Notes: generated by a model from the letters alone, not told the origin. A stretch of DNA of 64,000 bases from Methanosaeta sp. PtaB.Bin039 (GCA_002067795.1 MVQI01000011.1:1-64000), one strand, 5' to 3'; shown: positions 8,748 to 17,942, counted from the first letter of the stretch. Program-made: numbers and translations.

Positions 8748-10025
8748 AAACCCATTCTACAGGTAGCCCTGGACCTGCTTGAACTGGACCGGGCAATACA
8801 GATCGGCAGAGAGGCAGTCGATGGAGGGGCAGATTGGATTGAGGCCGGCACCCCTCTCATCAAGAGCGAAGGAATGGATGCTTTGAGGGAGATAAAGAAA
8901 GCGCTACCTGGTATCGATATAATAGCCGATATGAAGACCGTCGATACCGGCGCCATGGAGGTGGAGATGGCGGCCAAGGCAGGGGCGGATATAGTTGCAA
9001 TGCTTGCCATCTCTGACAACTCCACGATCCGTGACGCTCTTCTGGCAGCCAGGAAGTACGGTGTGCGGATCATGATGGACCTCATAACCCATCCCGATCC
9101 GGTAGGCAGGTCCAGGGAGCTGCAGGAGCTTGGAGTGGACTACATCTGCGTCCACGTGGGAATAGACCAGCAGATGACCGGCAAGTCAACAATCGATTTT
9201 CTCAAGGAGATCTTGCAGGTGGTTACCATCCCGGTAGCCGCAGCCGGAGGCATCGATCCCGCCTCAGGTGCCGAGGCCATCGCATCGGGGGCCGCAATAG
9301 TGATTGTGGGCGGAAACGTGACCCGCTCGGCAGACGTGGCTGGGTCTGCCAGGAAGATCCGTCAGGCCATCGACAGAGCAGAGGATTCAGGATATGCAAA
9401 GAAGGATCCTCGGGAGGAGCTGCTGTCCATCTTCAGGGAGGTGTCCACATCAAACATCTCCGATGCAATGCACCGGAAAGGTGCCATGCGCGATATACTC
9501 CCCATCAATCTCGGGACCAAGATCGTGGGAACGGCTGTAACCGTGCAGACCTTCGCCGGCGATTGGGCTAAGCCGGTGGAGGCAATCGATGAGGCCGGCC
9601 CTGGGAAGGTCATCGTCATCTACAACGGCTCGACCAATGTGGCGCCCTGGGGGGGTCTTGCCACCCTGAGCTGCCGCATGAAGGGTGTGGAAGGCGTGGT
9701 GGTGGATGGAGCCATCCGGGATATCGAGGAGATCAGGTCCATGAATTATCCCATATACGCCCGGGCAATCTGCCCCAATGCTGGAGAACCCAAGGGCATG
9801 GGGGAGATCAATGCCGAGATCACATGCGGAGGGCAGACGGTCAGGCCTGGCGACTATATAGTGGGCGACGATTGCGGGGTGGTGGTAGTCCCCAAGGAGC
9901 GGGCCTATGAGATCGCCCGCAGGGCTAAGGAGGTCGAGAAGACCGAGAGCCGTCTGTTCGAGGAGATCCGGAGGGGACGGACCCTCTCCCAGGTGGCAAA
10001 TCTGAAGAAATGGGAGAAGCGCTAG
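8745..10025 (+). CDS. 3-hexulose-6-phosphate synthase fused to RraA-like domain
   Basis: A 426-residue two-domain protein. Residues about 1-210 are 3-hexulose-6-phosphate synthase of the OMP-decarboxylase superfamily, with IIADMKTVD (metal and base), [11 protein letters not shown] and AAGGID phosphate-binding strands. In archaea lacking the oxidative pentose route it makes ribulose 5-phosphate from fructose 6-phosphate, releasing formaldehyde. Residues about 225-426 are an RraA/HMG-aldolase-like domain with the DGAIRD motif and a GVVVVP strand. The fusion is known from several methanogens; the job of the RraA half is unproven. Translation seems to begin at ATT (8745), since the conserved N-terminus precedes every ATG, GTG or TTG in frame. 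Confidence 0.9.
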   Translation: MKPILQVALDLLELDRAIQIGREAVDGGADWIEAGTPLIKSEGMDALREIKKALPGIDIIADMKTVDTGAMEVEMAAKAGADIVAMLAISDNSTIRDALLAARKYGVRIMMDLITHPDPVGRSRELQELGVDYICVHVGIDQQMTGKSTIDFLKEILQVVTIPVAAAGGIDPASGAEAIASGAAIVIVGGNVTRSADVAGSARKIRQAIDRAEDSGYAKKDPREELLSIFREVSTSNISDAMHRKGAMRDILPINLGTKIVGTAVTVQTFAGDWAKPVEAIDEAGPGKVIVIYNGSTNVAPWGGLATLSCRMKGVEGVVVDGAIRDIEEIRSMNYPIYARAICPNAGEPKGMGEINAEITCGGQTVRPGDYIVGDDCGVVVVPKERAYEIARRAKEVEKTESRLFEEIRRGRTLSQVANLKKWEKR

Positions 10026-10194
10026 ATGGATTTTGGGTGTGCTGCCCAGACCCGTTTATCCGGACGAGGGCAGCATAGCCAGGTGTATCGTCATCGCCAA
10101 AATGTCTTGCGGGGGGCAAAATCCGCAGGCTTTGACTCAACGGTAAGGCGTAAATATATTGAAGTGAAGGATTTCCCCGCGCGAGGAGGCAAGC

Positions 10195-11091
10195 ATGGAT
10201 CTAGAGACATTGGTAACAAAGTTGGACAATCCGAGAATGATGGTTATACCGGTAGCGGTTCTGCTCATATCGCTAGCTATCCTGGGAGTGACCTTTGCCA
10301 CCACCGGCTCTCCGGTCAAGCAAGGAATCGAGTTCACGGGCGGCACCCTGGTGACCCTGCCAATCAGCTACTCCCATGACGAGATAGCCTCTGCCCTGGC
10401 CGGATATCCTGTAGTGGAGATCAGGCCTCAGGGAAGCCGTCATTCTGTTCAGCTCGGCCCCATGGACGAGGATACCTATAGTGCCCTGGCCAAGCTGGTG
10501 AATTCCAGATTTGAGCGTCCTGAGATCAGATACATGGGGCCTATCTACAGCAAGCAGCTTCAAGCAGACGCACCCAGATTCCTTCTGCTGTCCTTCCTGC
10601 TGATGGCCATAGTCGTCCTGGTAATATTCCGCCAGCCTGTTGTCTCAGCCATCGTAGTGTTCTGCGCCATGGCTGATATAATGGCGGCGGCCGCTTTCAT
10701 GACCCTGGTGGGGGTCAAGCTCTCATTGGGGACAATGGCGGCCCTTCTGATGCTGGTCGGATATTCTGTGGACACCGACATCCTCCTCTCTGTGAAGGTC
10801 CTCAAGAGGGCAGGCGATCTGCCGGAAAAGATCAAAGGGGCCATGGAGACGGGGATAATGATGACCGGGACTACCATAAGTGCAGTCCTGGCACTGATGC
10901 TGGTCTCAAGCCTGCTTTTCCATCTATCCCCCAGCTTCACCCGCATCGACATCATAGCCGATATAACGACAGTTCTCTTCTTCGGCCTCCTCGCCGATAT
11001 GATGAACACCTGGATCACGAATGTGCAGGGGCTCAAGTGGTATCTCGCTAGAAATCCAAAGGCGGCAGTCTCAAGGAGGGGAAGGAAATGA
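10195..11091 (+). CDS. secF: protein translocase subunit SecF
   Basis: A 298-residue RND-type membrane protein. One membrane helix at about 18-38 is followed by a periplasm-side domain with the GIEFTGGTLV motif, then five helices from about 122, including an intramembrane MLVGYSVDTDILLSVKV segment typical of SecF. With SecD it uses ion flow to assist protein export at the Sec channel. The gene is ATG-started after GAGGAGG and its end overlaps secD by four bases (ATGA), so the two are coupled. The secF-secD order is the archaeal one. Confidence 0.95.
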   Translation: MDLETLVTKLDNPRMMVIPVAVLLISLAILGVTFATTGSPVKQGIEFTGGTLVTLPISYSHDEIASALAGYPVVEIRPQGSRHSVQLGPMDEDTYSALAKLVNSRFERPEIRYMGPIYSKQLQADAPRFLLLSFLLMAIVVLVIFRQPVVSAIVVFCAMADIMAAAAFMTLVGVKLSLGTMAALLMLVGYSVDTDILLSVKVLKRAGDLPEKIKGAMETGIMMTGTTISAVLALMLVSSLLFHLSPSFTRIDIIADITTVLFFGLLADMMNTWITNVQGLKWYLARNPKAAVSRRGRK

Positions 11092-12773
11092 CTCTCATCG
11101 ACAGCCTCCGAAAAGATACCAGGGTTATGCTGTATGCTGCGGCAGTGCTGCTTGCACTTATCCTGATATTCACCCCGATTCCGGGATATCTGGGTGCGAA
11201 TCACGGCCTCAAATACGGGCTGGATCTGGAGGGCGGGTCATGGCTTCAGTTGCAGCTGGAGGGCGCCATCGTGGAGCTCGACGTCCAGCCTGAGAAGATC
11301 CTATCCCATCAGTTCTCCGGTGCCTGGACCGTCCAGGACGTCTCCCGTCGCGGTGATAGCTATGTCGTGACCATTGGCGGAAAGACGCCGTCCACCCTGG
11401 CTGAGGATCTCAACTATCCGGGCGCAAGGGCGGTCGAGAGGAGCAACGTCACACGCATCTCCATTCCCATATCTGCTGAAGGGGTTGTGGTAAACTACCT
11501 GAAGTCTGCCCTGGATGCTGATGTCAAAGTAGTGGGCGTGGCTCCCATCAGGTACGAGATCCGGACCAATGTGACGCCCCAGTCGCTTAACGCTCTGCTG
11601 GCTTTGGTAAACGGAAGCATAGCCTCCGGAGAGGAGGCCTTTGTTGCCGGGCTGACCCAGGAGACGGTGGATGAGACCAAGGAGGTTTTAGACAAGAAGC
11701 TGAACCGTCTGGGCCTCAAGGATATTCGGGTCAAGGTCGTAGGCACCCAGTTCATTCTGATCGACCTGGCCGGGGTGAATGTATCCACCGCTGAGGAGGT
11801 GGTGGGCAAGCCCGGCAAGTTCGAGATAAGGATATTCAGCGGGCCCAACGAGACCAGGCACGTGGTCTATGGGGACGCCGTGGAATCGGTGGACATCCCA
11901 AGGGGAGATAGGACCGGGAGCTGGGGAGTTCCATTCACCCTATCCGATGAGGGTGCCAACACCTTCCAGAGGATAGCCAAAGAGGTGGGGGCAACCAGAA
12001 ATCCCAGGGCACACGAGATAGCCATGTACCTGGACAAAGACCAGATATTCAGCGCACCGCTGGCCCCGGACCTGGCTTCCTCCCTTGATAAGGCGCCCAT
12101 GAGAAGCCTGGTGGCTGAAGTAGGCGGAGGAGACGAAGGCTCTCGCCGCTCAAAGGAGCTCTACATCCACCTTCGAGAGGGCGCATTGCCTGTAAACGTC
12201 AAGGTAATAGGATCTGGTCAGGTGGATGCTGCGCTGGGGTCCCAGTTCAAGTTCCAGCTTCTTCTGGCGGGTTTCCTGGCCCTTCTCGCGGTTGGCGCGA
12301 TGATATTCTATCGCTACCGCGAGCGCAGGATAGTCCTGCCCATGGTGGCCACCTCTTTCACTGAGGTGATCATGATGCTGGGGATCTGGTCTCTTGCCGG
12401 CTGGCAGCTTGATCTGGCCAGCATCGCGGGCATAATAATGGTGATAGGAACTGGAGTGGATCACCTCTTCATAATCACCGATGAGGTGATAAGGGGCGAG
12501 AAGCAGGCGGTCCAGAAGGCCAATGAAGAGGCCAAAGGCCTGATGGTGACCGGAAAGATCTACCTGGCCAGGCTTTCGCGGGCCTTCTACATCATCATGG
12601 GAGCGGCTGCAACGACCGTGGCCGGAATGCTGCCGCTTCTGTGGATGGGCTTTGGTGCGCTGACCGGATTTGCCCTGATCATCATCATCGGTGTGCTCAT
12701 CGGTGTTGGTATTGCCCGGCCGGCGTACGGTCGCATCATCGGATACATCCTGGGCCAGACGTCGGCCGCCTGA
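11088..12773 (+). CDS. secD: protein translocase subunit SecD
   Basis: A 561-residue partner of SecF. It has an N-terminal membrane helix, the D1-motif GLDLEGGSWLQLQL near residues 44-57, a long extracellular domain, and five C-terminal helices with IMVIGTGVDHLFIITDEV, the RND helix-4 segment equivalent to that of SecF. It starts at ATG 11088, overlapping the secF stop. The extracellular domain carries several Asn-X-Ser/Thr sites that could be glycosylated. It is shorter than many bacterial SecD but normal for methanogens. Confidence 0.95.
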   Translation: MTLIDSLRKDTRVMLYAAAVLLALILIFTPIPGYLGANHGLKYGLDLEGGSWLQLQLEGAIVELDVQPEKILSHQFSGAWTVQDVSRRGDSYVVTIGGKTPSTLAEDLNYPGARAVERSNVTRISIPISAEGVVVNYLKSALDADVKVVGVAPIRYEIRTNVTPQSLNALLALVNGSIASGEEAFVAGLTQETVDETKEVLDKKLNRLGLKDIRVKVVGTQFILIDLAGVNVSTAEEVVGKPGKFEIRIFSGPNETRHVVYGDAVESVDIPRGDRTGSWGVPFTLSDEGANTFQRIAKEVGATRNPRAHEIAMYLDKDQIFSAPLAPDLASSLDKAPMRSLVAEVGGGDEGSRRSKELYIHLREGALPVNVKVIGSGQVDAALGSQFKFQLLLAGFLALLAVGAMIFYRYRERRIVLPMVATSFTEVIMMLGIWSLAGWQLDLASIAGIIMVIGTGVDHLFIITDEVIRGEKQAVQKANEEAKGLMVTGKIYLARLSRAFYIIMGAAATTVAGMLPLLWMGFGALTGFALIIIIGVLIGVGIARPAYGRIIGYILGQTSAA

Positions 12774-12894
12774 GCGGCTGGCCGCGGCCCAAAGGATGAC
12801 CTGGCACCACACTTGGTGATGGCGCTGGGTATCCGCAACATTTTTATTCGACCAGAATGACTGAGAAATGGGGAAGTATTGGGGTGAAAAAAGT

Positions 12895-13629
12895 ATGCGT
12901 GCAGTATATCTGGCGCCAGTACTGTTAGTGCTGGCAATTTGCGCCATGGCTATCTCCGGAGCACAAGCATCTGAGAATACGTCATGGCTAGCGGATGATC
13001 CGCGGGATTACTATCATGAGGGCACCCTGGCCTTTCTGGGAGATCCATCTGGAAGAGGCCTATCTGTCTATGACAACTATGTCTTCTATATAAACGGGTC
13101 CGACTTCCTGCGCTCCAGCTGGAAGGCCCCAAAGGGCCTGCCGCCTGACCGGAGCTGGGCCTGGGGATCTGGCGACATCGGCACATGGGCTTACAGCAGA
13201 GATGGTGGATTCATCACCTATGATATGCTCCAGCCTCCAGCCTATGTGCACATGGGTGGAAATGCCGTCCCTTACAGCTCCTTATCCACGGTGCCTTTCT
13301 ACGACAACCAGAACCATCTGTATATCCAGGGAGAGCGGGATTGGGCAAGACAGATAGCCGCGCCGGTTGGATCTCAGGTCTGGCTGCTGGCCTATACCAA
13401 GAAGAGCGGTCCAGCTGATGTCTATCGCATTGGCCCGAACAGCACTACAAAGGTGACCAGGGTGAGCCTGCCGTCCGGCTACAGCCATATGAGCTTCGAC
13501 GCCAACATGGAGGGCAGATACATCATCAGCTTCCTGAACGATGCAGGTGCGAGCGAGAGCGTTGTGATCGACGTGCTGCCAGCAGAGTACTGGCCGACCG
13601 GCGCTGGCACAGCGGCTCCCCGGGTCTGA
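12895..13629 (+). CDS. secreted protein, unknown, beta-rich
   Basis: A 244-residue protein with a signal peptide (MRAVYLAPVLLVLAICAMAISGAQA) and a mature domain rich in Tyr, Trp, Ser and Gly with alternating strands, such as TLAFLGDPSGRGLSVYDNYVFY and AYSRDGGFITYDML. The pattern suggests a beta-propeller or surface-layer-like fold, but I recognise no family. I chose ATG 12895 over an upstream ATG at 12868 because it places the charged residues directly before the hydrophobic core. It has its own transcription terminator, whose hairpin contains the stop codon. Confidence 0.75.
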   Translation: MRAVYLAPVLLVLAICAMAISGAQASENTSWLADDPRDYYHEGTLAFLGDPSGRGLSVYDNYVFYINGSDFLRSSWKAPKGLPPDRSWAWGSGDIGTWAYSRDGGFITYDMLQPPAYVHMGGNAVPYSSLSTVPFYDNQNHLYIQGERDWARQIAAPVGSQVWLLAYTKKSGPADVYRIGPNSTTKVTRVSLPSGYSHMSFDANMEGRYIISFLNDAGASESVVIDVLPAEYWPTGAGTAAPRV

Positions 13630-13652
13630 TAAAGACCCAGCTCCCTTTTTTT
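13622..13652 (+). terminator. hairpin plus T-run terminator
   Basis: GGGTCT at 13622-13627 pairs with AGACCC at 13633-13638 across a five-base loop, followed by seven T at 13646-13652. The TGA stop codon of the upstream gene (13627-13629) straddles the end of the 5' stem and the loop. Confidence 0.75.
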
Positions 13653-13728
13653 CCTTCGCTCCTTTCCTTCGCTCCTTTCCTTCGCTCCTTTCCTTTGCTC
13701 TTTTTCCTTTGCTCCTTTTCCTCCGCTT
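13651..13728 (+). repeat. 13-bp tandem repeat, about six copies
   Basis: Units of TTCCTTCGCTCCT repeat three times exactly and then degrade (TTCCTTTGCTCTT and similar) until about 13728. They start inside the T-run of the terminator. The stretch from here to 14034 contains no gene I can support; a TATA-like AT-rich region near 13970-14010 precedes the DUF4198 gene. Confidence 0.85.
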
Positions 13729-14034
13729 TCACCAAGCAGGTTCGAGGCTCTTGGTCTGTTGTGCAGGAAGCAGCCGAATGTGGCGTCCCGATTTTTCTAT
13801 GGGTTATATCGATAACGGCTCGATCACCCCTAACCGAAATCCAGCCTTTCGCGTGGGTACTGGGCTGTCCTGTGAGGTCTTTTTCGAGACAATCGTTTGA
13901 TGGTCGAATGGCATTCGCAGAGCAAAAGCTATGGTTATCCTGTTTTTCTAAGCTATCCAAAAAACTTTCATATTTAGTAATATCAGAAATGTATATATGC
14001 ATAAAGAAGTATTACTTAATTGGTGAAATATGTT

Positions 14035-14838
14035 ATGAAGCCATTTATACTGGCTCTTCTCCTTTTTGGAGCCATGGCTGTCCCGGCCTGTGCCCACAGC
14101 CTGTGGGTGGAATCGAATGACGTGGCTGAGGCAGGGGATTTGCAGAGGATATATTCTCTATACGGCCATGCTGGGAGCTCTTCCAGCATGAACGTCCCAT
14201 TAATGGATGCGACGTACCTGCTGACTCCTGAAGGCCAGCGTCTGGATCTCAAGATGGAGAAGGGTAACTGGCTAGCCGGATTTGGATGGATGGAATACCT
14301 CTTCAAAGATGTTGTGCTGCACTGGCCAGGCGATTACATGTTCGTCGCAGCCAGGTCTCCTTCGGTATACGATCCTGCATGGGGGGGAAGCAGCCCCAGC
14401 AATCCTCGGCTGGGATATAGCTTCGCCCAGATGGTGATCCACGCCGGAAACCAGAGCGGTGAGAGCTGGGACGCAGGGCTGCCTCTGAAGCTTCAACCCG
14501 GGCAGGCTCCGTACCAGGTAAAGATCGGGGACAATGTCACGTTCCAGGTAGAGTACGATGGAAAGCCGGTGAATGCCTCCTACTCTGCCTCTTACTGGAC
14601 ATGGGATGCCCACGACGGGGACGAAGTTCAGACGGGATTTGCCGGTGATCAGGGGTCCTTCCAGGTCAACTTCAGCCAGGCCGGGCCCTGGCAGGTAGGC
14701 GTCAGCACTGATATCCCTGGGCAGGGCAATTGGACTGCCACGTACGACCACAGCGCCGGGCGGTTCAAGTCCGGAGACCAGGTGCCATACAACACCACCA
14801 GGTATTCGACAGTGATGTCAATCTGGGTGAAGAAGTGA
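14035..14838 (+). CDS. secreted DUF4198-like protein
   Basis: A 267-residue exported protein. After a signal peptide (MKPFILALLLFGAMAVPACA) the mature chain begins AHSLWVES, the hallmark N-terminal His-containing start of DUF4198 proteins, in which an N-terminal amino group and His can bind Ni or Cu. Members often sit next to nickel or cobalt uptake genes and are thought to bind metal outside the cell. Here no transporter is adjacent. The second half is immunoglobulin-like (VKIGDNVTFQVEYDGKPVNA). The ATG at 14035 follows GGTGA; an upstream in-frame TTG is less likely. A strong terminator follows. Confidence 0.8.
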   Translation: MKPFILALLLFGAMAVPACAHSLWVESNDVAEAGDLQRIYSLYGHAGSSSSMNVPLMDATYLLTPEGQRLDLKMEKGNWLAGFGWMEYLFKDVVLHWPGDYMFVAARSPSVYDPAWGGSSPSNPRLGYSFAQMVIHAGNQSGESWDAGLPLKLQPGQAPYQVKIGDNVTFQVEYDGKPVNASYSASYWTWDAHDGDEVQTGFAGDQGSFQVNFSQAGPWQVGVSTDIPGQGNWTATYDHSAGRFKSGDQVPYNTTRYSTVMSIWVKK

Positions 14839-14860
14839 TTCTTCTTCACCTCCTTTTTTT
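14826..14860 (+). terminator. perfect hairpin terminator overlapping a stop codon
   Basis: A 10-base perfect stem (GGTGAAGAAG at 14826-14835 with CTTCTTCACC at 14841-14850), a five-base loop and seven T at 14854-14860. The TGA stop of the DUF4198 gene lies in the loop at 14836-14838, and the last four codons form the 5' arm. Confidence 0.85.
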
Positions 14861-15279
14861 CATGTAACGGAAACTGCCCAGCCAACCTCCTGCGGACGGC
14901 TCTCCTCCAGTTATGGATTTGCGGCGAGACCATTCAAAGTGCTTGGCTTTTATCCATATTCTGAGCACTTTGCTTTTTCATGACTGCTTTTGCATGACGT
15001 CTTTTCGTGCTGTGCACATCAGCCATGATGGTTACTGCATCCCGGAAAAGTTGCGGCTTGAAAGCCGGCCAGTCCATAGATCTCTGGTTGCCTGATACCA
15101 GTTTCGGGCTTATTATCCATTCGCTCTTTGCTCTGTCAAGGGCGACCCGGAAATGGGTTTTGAGATGCGAAATTGAAAAAATCGGTGGCTATATCTGTGA
15201 TAGCCAAGATCAAAAAGCCAAGACCTCCAGCCCTCAATCATATGCTCATGAGGGTGGTGAGGTCTAATCCCAAGTCCTC
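14861..15279. other. intergenic stretch, no gene seen
   Basis: This is 419 bases between the terminator and the end of mscL. Short frames on both strands lack ribosome sites and known motifs. Nothing repetitive or structured stands out. Confidence 0.4.
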
Positions 15280-15720
15280 TCAGGGCTTCAGCTCGGAGGT
15301 GCAGTTGGGGCACCTGCTGGCCTTGATGGGGATTGCAGAGAAGCAGAACGGGCAGTCCTTGGTGTTGGGCGGCTTGGGGGCTTCTTTGCGCTTGAGCCGG
15401 TTGATCTGTTTGATTACCACGAATATAGCCAGAGCCACGATGAGGAAGTCTATGATATTGTTTATGAACACACCATAGTTCACGGTTATGGCTCCGGCTG
15501 CCTGGGCTGCAGCCAGGGACGGGTACTGGTCGCCCTGGAGGGTGTAGTACATGTTGGCGAAGTCCACCCCACCCATCAGCATCCCAAGTGGCGGCATGAT
15601 GATGTCGCTTACGAAAGAGCTGACTATCTTGCCGAAGGCCGCCCCGATGATTATGCCCACAGCCATATCGATTACGTTGCCTTTCACCGCAAATTCCTTA
15701 AATTCGCCGAAAAAGCTCAT
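15280..15720 (-). CDS. mscL: large-conductance mechanosensitive channel with zinc ribbon tail
   Basis: A 146-residue MscL. Residues 1-15 are the amphipathic N-terminal helix, followed by membrane helix 1 ([21 protein letters not shown]), a periplasmic loop and helix 2 ([21 protein letters not shown]). Homopentamers open under membrane tension and release solutes in osmotic downshock. The last 30 residues carry CPFC and CPNC motifs, a zinc ribbon absent from the classical E. coli protein, facing the cytoplasm. AGGAGGT precedes the ATG and a TTTATAG TATA box lies about 55 bases upstream. It forms a single-gene unit. Confidence 0.95.
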   Translation of the reverse strand: MSFFGEFKEFAVKGNVIDMAVGIIIGAAFGKIVSSFVSDIIMPPLGMLMGGVDFANMYYTLQGDQYPSLAAAQAAGAITVNYGVFINNIIDFLIVALAIFVVIKQINRLKRKEAPKPPNTKDCPFCFSAIPIKASRCPNCTSELKP

Positions 15721-15965
15721 CGTTTAACCTCCTAACTCATCCTTGCATATCATTTGACCGCGGTACATCTATAAATGTTTCCCCGCAGGGGCTATCGGAG
15801 CAATACCCCCGTTTATTTCAGCGGAGATGCAATAAAAGAGTGCTAACTAAAGCACAGGCGGGGGATTGATGGATACGGTTTTTAGTATTAATGATCGGAT
15901 CTGCAAGTCCGGAGATCCGGTGCATCGCCAGGATAACCGAATACTCGTGTGGAGAGCTATTTTCT

Positions 15966-15994
15966 CAAAAAAAGACTTTGAGGCAGGCCTCAAA
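15966..15994 (-). terminator. hairpin terminator of 31-codon gene
   Basis: On the minus strand TTTGAGGC pairs with GCCTCAAA across two bases and is followed by TCTTTTTTT. The TGA stop of the small gene lies inside the 5' arm of the stem (15990-15992). Confidence 0.8.
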
Positions 15995-16085
15995 GAAATA
16001 TTGCTGAGAGCAGCGCTATCGGGAATATAAATGCTACGATAAATCCTGCCGCCATAAGCCCAATTGCTAAGCCGTTTCCTCCCAT
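15990..16085 (-). CDS. 31-residue single-helix membrane peptide
   Basis: An open frame for a 31-residue peptide, starting MGGNGLAIGLMAAGF and ending ALLSAIFL. It is a single hydrophobic membrane helix with no charged residue. The ATG is preceded by a GAGGAG ribosome site, and the stop codon is built into a hairpin terminator, so this is a complete transcription unit. Similar hydrophobic peptides often regulate or stabilise membrane complexes, but no partner is identified. It lies upstream of mscL on the same strand, separated by its own terminator and the mscL promoter. Confidence 0.65.
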   Translation of the reverse strand: MGGNGLAIGLMAAGFIVAFIFPIALLSAIFL

Positions 16086-16294
16086 ATCTCCTCACATCCT
16101 TGCTCTTTGCCTCGTTATAGTAATGCAGGATATATTAAATCCTATCGCCAGACATACCAGCTGCTTTACCATGCGTTTCCCAGAGAACAATCCGCTGGAC
16201 GATCGTTTAAAAAAACCCAAGAAAACATGCCGATAAAGGCCGGTGAATTGGGCTCTCCAATACATTTAACTAGCTTAAGACGGGAGTATATCTC

Positions 16295-17389
16295 GTGCGG
16301 TCCATCCAGAAGGCGGGTGCGAAAGGGACGGGGGGCAGATCGGATCGGAAAGGGGTTTCCGGTGCCAAATACATATTGCTCCGACCGGCCGGCTACCCTC
16401 TGAAGAGCGTCTTTCAGGAATCTCCGGTGGTCTCAGATGCCCGTCTCTTTGAGCGTTATGCTCGTGAGCAGTGGTACGGAGAGATGGTGAGGCCAGGGTC
16501 CTACCTGTTCGACCGGAGGCTCTATCCCGATTTCGCTTTCAAGGTGGTCCGGGCCTACCCGGCCGAATCGGTTGTTGGAGCGCAGACTGCTATAGCAGTT
16601 GAGAAGATGACGGAATCAGCGCCAACTGTGGCAGATGTGTCCTTCGATGATGTGGTAGGGCAGGAGGATGCCAAGCGCAAGGTCAAGATAGTCAAGCTCT
16701 TCTTGGCCGAGCCCGAGAGGTTTGGGCGGTGGGCCCCTCGAAACGTTCTATTTCATGGTGTCTCTGGAACTGGCAAGACCATGATCGCAAGGGCGCTTGC
16801 CTCGGAATCGAGGGTGCCGTTCCTGCCGGTCAAGGCTACAACCCTTATCGGCGAGTTTGTTGGGGAGGGGGCCAGACAGATCCACAGCCTCTACGAACGG
16901 GCTGAGCAGCAGGCACCCTGCATAATCTTCCTCGACGAGCTGGACGCGATAGCCCTTGACAGGCGCTATCAGGATCTGAGGGGAGACGTATCTGAGATCG
17001 TGAACTCACTGCTGACAGAGATGGACGGCCTCAACCGCAGGAAGAACGTCTGCACGATTGCAGCCACAAACAAGATCGAGTTCATAGACTCCTCAATTCG
17101 CTCCAGGTTCGAAGAGGAGATCGAGTTCAAGCTACCCACCGAGGCCGAGCGGCTGACGATCCTGCAGAAGAATGCTCAGACCCTGCCTGTCAAGCTGGAG
17201 TCAGACCTGAGCCATATAGCTCGCCAGACCGAAGGTTTCTCTGGCAGAGACCTGGTGGAGAAGGTCCTGAAGGTCTCCTTGCACCAGGCCATAATGGAGG
17301 ACCGCAGCATAACCGGGGCCGATCTGGAGGCAGCGCTTCAGCGGATCAGAAAAGAGGTAAGGGATCCGCCAGCGGAGATGTTCAGGTGA
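16295..17389 (+). CDS. AAA+ ATPase of the Cdc48/proteasome-ATPase type
   Basis: A protein of about 364 residues. The N-terminal 110 residues contain a small domain (SYLFDRRLYPDFAFKVV) of unknown fold. The AAA+ module follows: Walker A GVSGTGKT at 155-162, Walker B IIFLDELDA near 210-218, sensor 1 IAATNK, arginine finger region SIRSRFEEE and a C-terminal helical lid (GFSGRDLVEKVLK). One module, not two. Such proteins unfold or disassemble substrates; the target is unknown. The usual Walker A PP is VS here. The GTG start at 16295 follows GGGAG by nine bases; a downstream start is possible. It precedes the ACT regulator by about 50 bases. Confidence 0.8.
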   Translation: MRSIQKAGAKGTGGRSDRKGVSGAKYILLRPAGYPLKSVFQESPVVSDARLFERYAREQWYGEMVRPGSYLFDRRLYPDFAFKVVRAYPAESVVGAQTAIAVEKMTESAPTVADVSFDDVVGQEDAKRKVKIVKLFLAEPERFGRWAPRNVLFHGVSGTGKTMIARALASESRVPFLPVKATTLIGEFVGEGARQIHSLYERAEQQAPCIIFLDELDAIALDRRYQDLRGDVSEIVNSLLTEMDGLNRRKNVCTIAATNKIEFIDSSIRSRFEEEIEFKLPTEAERLTILQKNAQTLPVKLESDLSHIARQTEGFSGRDLVEKVLKVSLHQAIMEDRSITGADLEAALQRIRKEVRDPPAEMFR

Positions 17390-17438
17390 GAGGCGACGGC
17401 GACCATGATCGTGGCTATAGCATGTGGAGGTAGGTCGG

Positions 17439-17942
17439 ATGTGGCAGGCCATCGTCGATAAGTTCAGGCGTTTTCCGGCTCAAGAGAAGGTAATTCGGCT
17501 GGTCTTGGCACGCGGTTTTCAGATCAACGATAGGGGGCGAGTAGCTTCAGGCGGCATCGAGATCCCCCATGCCCAGATCGCCAGAGAGCTTGATGTGGAC
17601 CGTCGGGTGGTGGATACCACAGCTGCCGCTATCCGGGAGGATGAGGAGCTATGGAAGATCTTCCGCAACGTTCGCTCCATGCCTTTCTTAGCTGAGGTGG
17701 CCCCGGTCCTGGGGCTTGGAGTCATCGAGATCGCTCCAGTCGATGCCAGACAGACCGGTCTTTTGGGAAGCGTCGCAGTCTCCGTGGCCCAACATGGACT
17801 GAGCATCAGGCAAGCTGTATCTGACGATCCTTTCTTTGTCGAAGATCCAAGGCTGACCATAATCACGGAAGGAAAGGTGCCAGGGGATCTGGTTCGCCTC
17901 TTGATGGAGATCAAGGGGGTAAGGCGGGTAACCGTCTATTAA
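17439..17942 (+). CDS. ACT-domain regulatory protein with N-terminal HTH
   Basis: A 167-residue protein. Residues about 1-75 form a helix-turn-helix segment (IPHAQIARELDVDRRVVDTTAAAI), and the C-terminal half is an ACT-like domain (GLLGSVAVSVAQHGLSIRQAVSDDP ... VPGDLVRLLMEIKGVRRVTV) that usually binds an amino acid and dimerises. It is likely a small transcription regulator responding to an amino acid or related ligand. ATG 17439 is preceded by GGAGGT. Its stop overlaps that of cofC, transcribed from the other strand, by four bases. Confidence 0.8.
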   Translation: MWQAIVDKFRRFPAQEKVIRLVLARGFQINDRGRVASGGIEIPHAQIARELDVDRRVVDTTAAAIREDEELWKIFRNVRSMPFLAEVAPVLGLGVIEIAPVDARQTGLLGSVAVSVAQHGLSIRQAVSDDPFFVEDPRLTIITEGKVPGDLVRLLMEIKGVRRVTVY

